DNA of 64,000 nt from assembly GCA_947000775.1 (NCBI GenBank), contig CAMQGK010000327.1, positions 12,270,001-12,334,000 of the forward strand. The letters run 5' to 3'. Shown in pieces: positions 61,275 to 64,000 of this stretch. Source of the DNA: Pterois miles. Its lineage: Eukaryota; Chordata; Actinopteri; Perciformes; Scorpaenidae. The notes under the pieces were generated by a model, which had not been told where the DNA came from, ran no database searches, and saw only the letters and a list, made by a program, of their open reading frames with translations. The translations under genes were made by a program, and so were the position numbers. The number at the start of each line of letters is the position of its first letter. Position 1 is the first letter of the stretch.

Positions 61275-61570
61275 AACAGTTCGTATGATACCTTATGAAA
61301 AGTTATTCCTCATTTTTCATGTGTTTTACGAATGCCCAGCAACATGTGAAGAAAGTCCAGCAAAATGTGTCCATTTCCGCTTGTTACATGAATACAGTCC
61401 TTTCAAAATAAACTTCAGACTTTGGTAGATTCAGGCAACAAAGTTACTTTGTTAGCTCTGGAAGTGGCGTCACCAGAGTACAGACAAATTATGTACAAAT
61501 AAATCTGTGATTTCTGGTGTACAAACACCAGTCTCTTGGGTGAAAGTCCGGTGTTTTTTGACCCACCTGT
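61275..61570 (+). repeat. Dispersed repeat family, copy at 61.3 kb
   Basis: Shorter, diverged relative of 49690-50100: CAGCAACATGTGA, CTTTCAAAATAAACT, TTCAGGCAACAAAGTTAC, GGAAGTGGCGTCAC, GGTGTTTTTTGACCC. Confidence 0.65.
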
Positions 61571-64000
61571 TAGCTGTTAGCAGTTACACTTCAGGAGTCA
61601 GAATCCCTGGAAAAAAAATAATTAAAGAATGAAATTAACAAGTTATGTGCACTTGGGGTAAAGTGCATTTATGTTTTAACAAAATGAGTGTTTACCTGGC
61701 CAACAGTGAGCTAAAACAGGAACACATCCCGGCTACTTGTATATTGTGCAAACCTCAAACATGTGTCACTTCTATATGACTATAACAGTTGATTTGTAAA
61801 TGATATTGTGTGAGCCCTGTACACCCTCTGCACGAATATTAGCAGAAGCAACAAAACTGTTGCTGAGGGTTGAGACCACATATTTCTGCTGTTGTTTACT
61901 TGGATCCTGTTTCAGATGTGATTCTTTCTTAATTGTTTCTTTCTTCTTTCTAAATTGCTGTAATGTGTTAATTTACAATTTAAACACGTACACATTGAGA
62001 TTTAGCTCCATTAAGGATTAATTTCCAGTTCTGTGCTGCTGTCTGATGAGCTGATGTTTCTTAAGAAATGAAATGAAATCGAGGGAGGACTGACTGAAGG
62101 ATCCGCCAGAGAATGAACTGTGGTAATTGTTCTTAAACCGATTATAAATAAGTAATATTCTGTACTACGATATCCCATCATATTCTTTCTTAGAATCTCA
62201 TCTAACTGTATAGTATATGAGAGAATCCTGTTGTGTTGTGAATTCCCATTAAAACCTTAGTATCTACTTGTTAGATTTGTATGATGATATTTTGCTTAAG
62301 TTTGGCCGTCTACTTTACTTGGGGTGCACAAAAAGAGTAACTAAGGATTAAGTAATGAGTCAATACTTGTTTTTGCTCATTGGCTGATTCAAAGTTAATC
62401 AGGAACAACTGATGAAGAAAAGGTTTGATATTTTCAAATCACAGATATTTGTGAACAAATCATTACCAAATGATTCATTAATATAGTATCTCCTGGTCTT
62501 GTTAATCATCATTATCAACTGTATGGTAGTTGTTCAGGAACTGCTAATTCACAATTCATTAATGATCAAGTCATCCTTGATTTGTTCCTCACACATTCCT
62601 GAGTAACTACTCACTATTTTGTGTACTGAAAAGCGTTATCCATACTGATATTTTTTTGCACATGGCACTTGTCCCTAGCATCAACAACAACATTTCTAGA
62701 ATAATCAGTCATACACAACCACATACCGTACATATACTGTGCATACCATACTGTTATCACCTCAGGGTTTGTGGTTGTTGTCATGCTGATCTCTCTGTAT
62801 GTTGTGTTCTATCTATAACTTTAATTAAGACCGGGGCTTAGTAACTCAGTAGGTGCTCTGTTGACACCACTGTGACACACACAAACACAATGCAAGCAAA
62901 CACATGCAGAAAAGGCAACTGTGCAAATGTGCAAGCACATGTTTTACAGTAAAAGCACGCATGCTTGAGCACGAGCAGGATGCACATGCACACACAGACA
63001 CAAACTAACGAACGAACACAAATGTCATTGTTGATAAAAGGGTAATAGGTCTACACAGATGCACCAGGAAGTGTAATCACCATAATTATTCCACCCTAGG
63101 TGCCTATTGGCCACTGAGGACAATCACATGCCATCTCCTCACAGCCTTTGACATTGACTGGTTAATATGATTCATAATATGACACAGAGATGGCAGATCA
63201 ATAATTATAGTGAAGGGGAAAAGGAAAGCGTGTATGTTGTGTGGTTATGGAAAGAATCACAATCTTATGTCCTTGCATAAAAGGAGAATACAGGCAAAGA
63301 CATAACAGGTGGGGTTAGTGAGGGCATTCACTGTACGGTATGAGTGTACTTACACGAGTAGCTGAAAGCCCACAGAGAGTCACACTGAAAGAGAATGTGA
63401 TGGATTTATAAAAGAATAATGGTCCAACTGTAATCACAATGTATACGTAGATTAGGTGATGAATGAAGTGGTGTGTGAAGACTAATTCACTGTGATTCCT
63501 CATCCAACAGAGAGAAAACAGGGACAAAAAGAAGATATAAGTCTTTAATCAACCAGACTGCAAATTGATTCATTGGACAGCACACACTGAGACACTATGA
63601 GAGAGATAATGAAGAGAAATTATTTATAAGGATATGAACTAATTGAAAAAAATAATAAGTAGCTGTTCTGTGTCAATGATAATGTTGATTCATTTAAACA
63701 TTTCATATTTGGATGCCCAATACAAATTAGTTGGTAGCTTTAAAAATGACTACCCGACTCATGTAACATGACGGTAAAAATAAATGTTTTAATAACACAT
63801 TGATAGGGGGTGTGAATTTGTCTGATTTTATTTATGTATTTACTTGTTAAGTCAGAAGAGAGTGGGATAAATTAAGCCTTTCGTCTGCAACAGAAATAAC
63901 TCTTTCAATACAGTATGTCCACTTCCAAAGGTCTTGTCTGCCCCCCTCAGGCTGTCAAACAAATAACATCCATGCAAAGTTGTGAAGTCCATTGTCTGGC
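61571..64000. other. Gene-free stretch to window end
   Basis: AT-rich; a CA-rich patch at about 62873-63010. No exon or shared repeat recognised. Confidence 0.5.

Overview
This is vertebrate, almost certainly percomorph teleost, nuclear DNA. The evidence is AT-rich non-coding sequence, very dense (CA)n and (GA)n microsatellites, tRNA-headed SINEs with (ATGG)n tails, hAT and Tc1/mariner-type non-autonomous elements, and one intron-containing gene for a fish-type F-type lectin. No bacterial operons, CRISPR arrays, rRNA genes or free-standing tRNA genes were seen. Nearly all long ORFs come from low-complexity DNA.

The only protein-coding gene I can support is a secreted F-type (fucose-binding) lectin on the + strand at about 16.9-20.56 kb. 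It has a TATA box with a possible non-coding first exon, three coding exons with clean GT/AG borders in matching phase, a 3' UTR carrying a 40-bp minisatellite, and an AATAAA signal. Exon 2 holds a frameshifting poly-A tract, so as written the protein stops early.

The rest is gene-free and reads as a record of transposition. Two young SINEs (3.0 and 4.8 kb) have target-site duplications. A 0.7-kb hAT-like element at 42.5 kb has an 8-bp duplication, and relatives lie at 34.3, 37.2 and 46.4 kb. The 37.2-kb relative is split by a second SINE with its own 12-bp duplication. A TA-flanked terminal-inverted-repeat element lies at 56.1 kb, a probable hAT-like element at 31.3 kb, and another dispersed family at 22.5, 49.7 and 61.3 kb. 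A 15.6-kb element has a hammerhead-like core and a partial direct repeat, as Penelope-like elements do.

The block at 32.95-34.1 kb is the oddest sequence here. It is a minus-strand LINE 3' portion flanked by a 10-bp duplication, but its interior decays into C and G runs with no T for over 700 bases. I read this as low-quality base calling or gap filling, not biology. Several non-repetitive stretches (about 8.0, 14.4, 27.6, 28.4, 30.9, 40.2, 43.4 and 58.0 kb) look like candidate conserved non-coding elements, but only cross-species alignment can show that.
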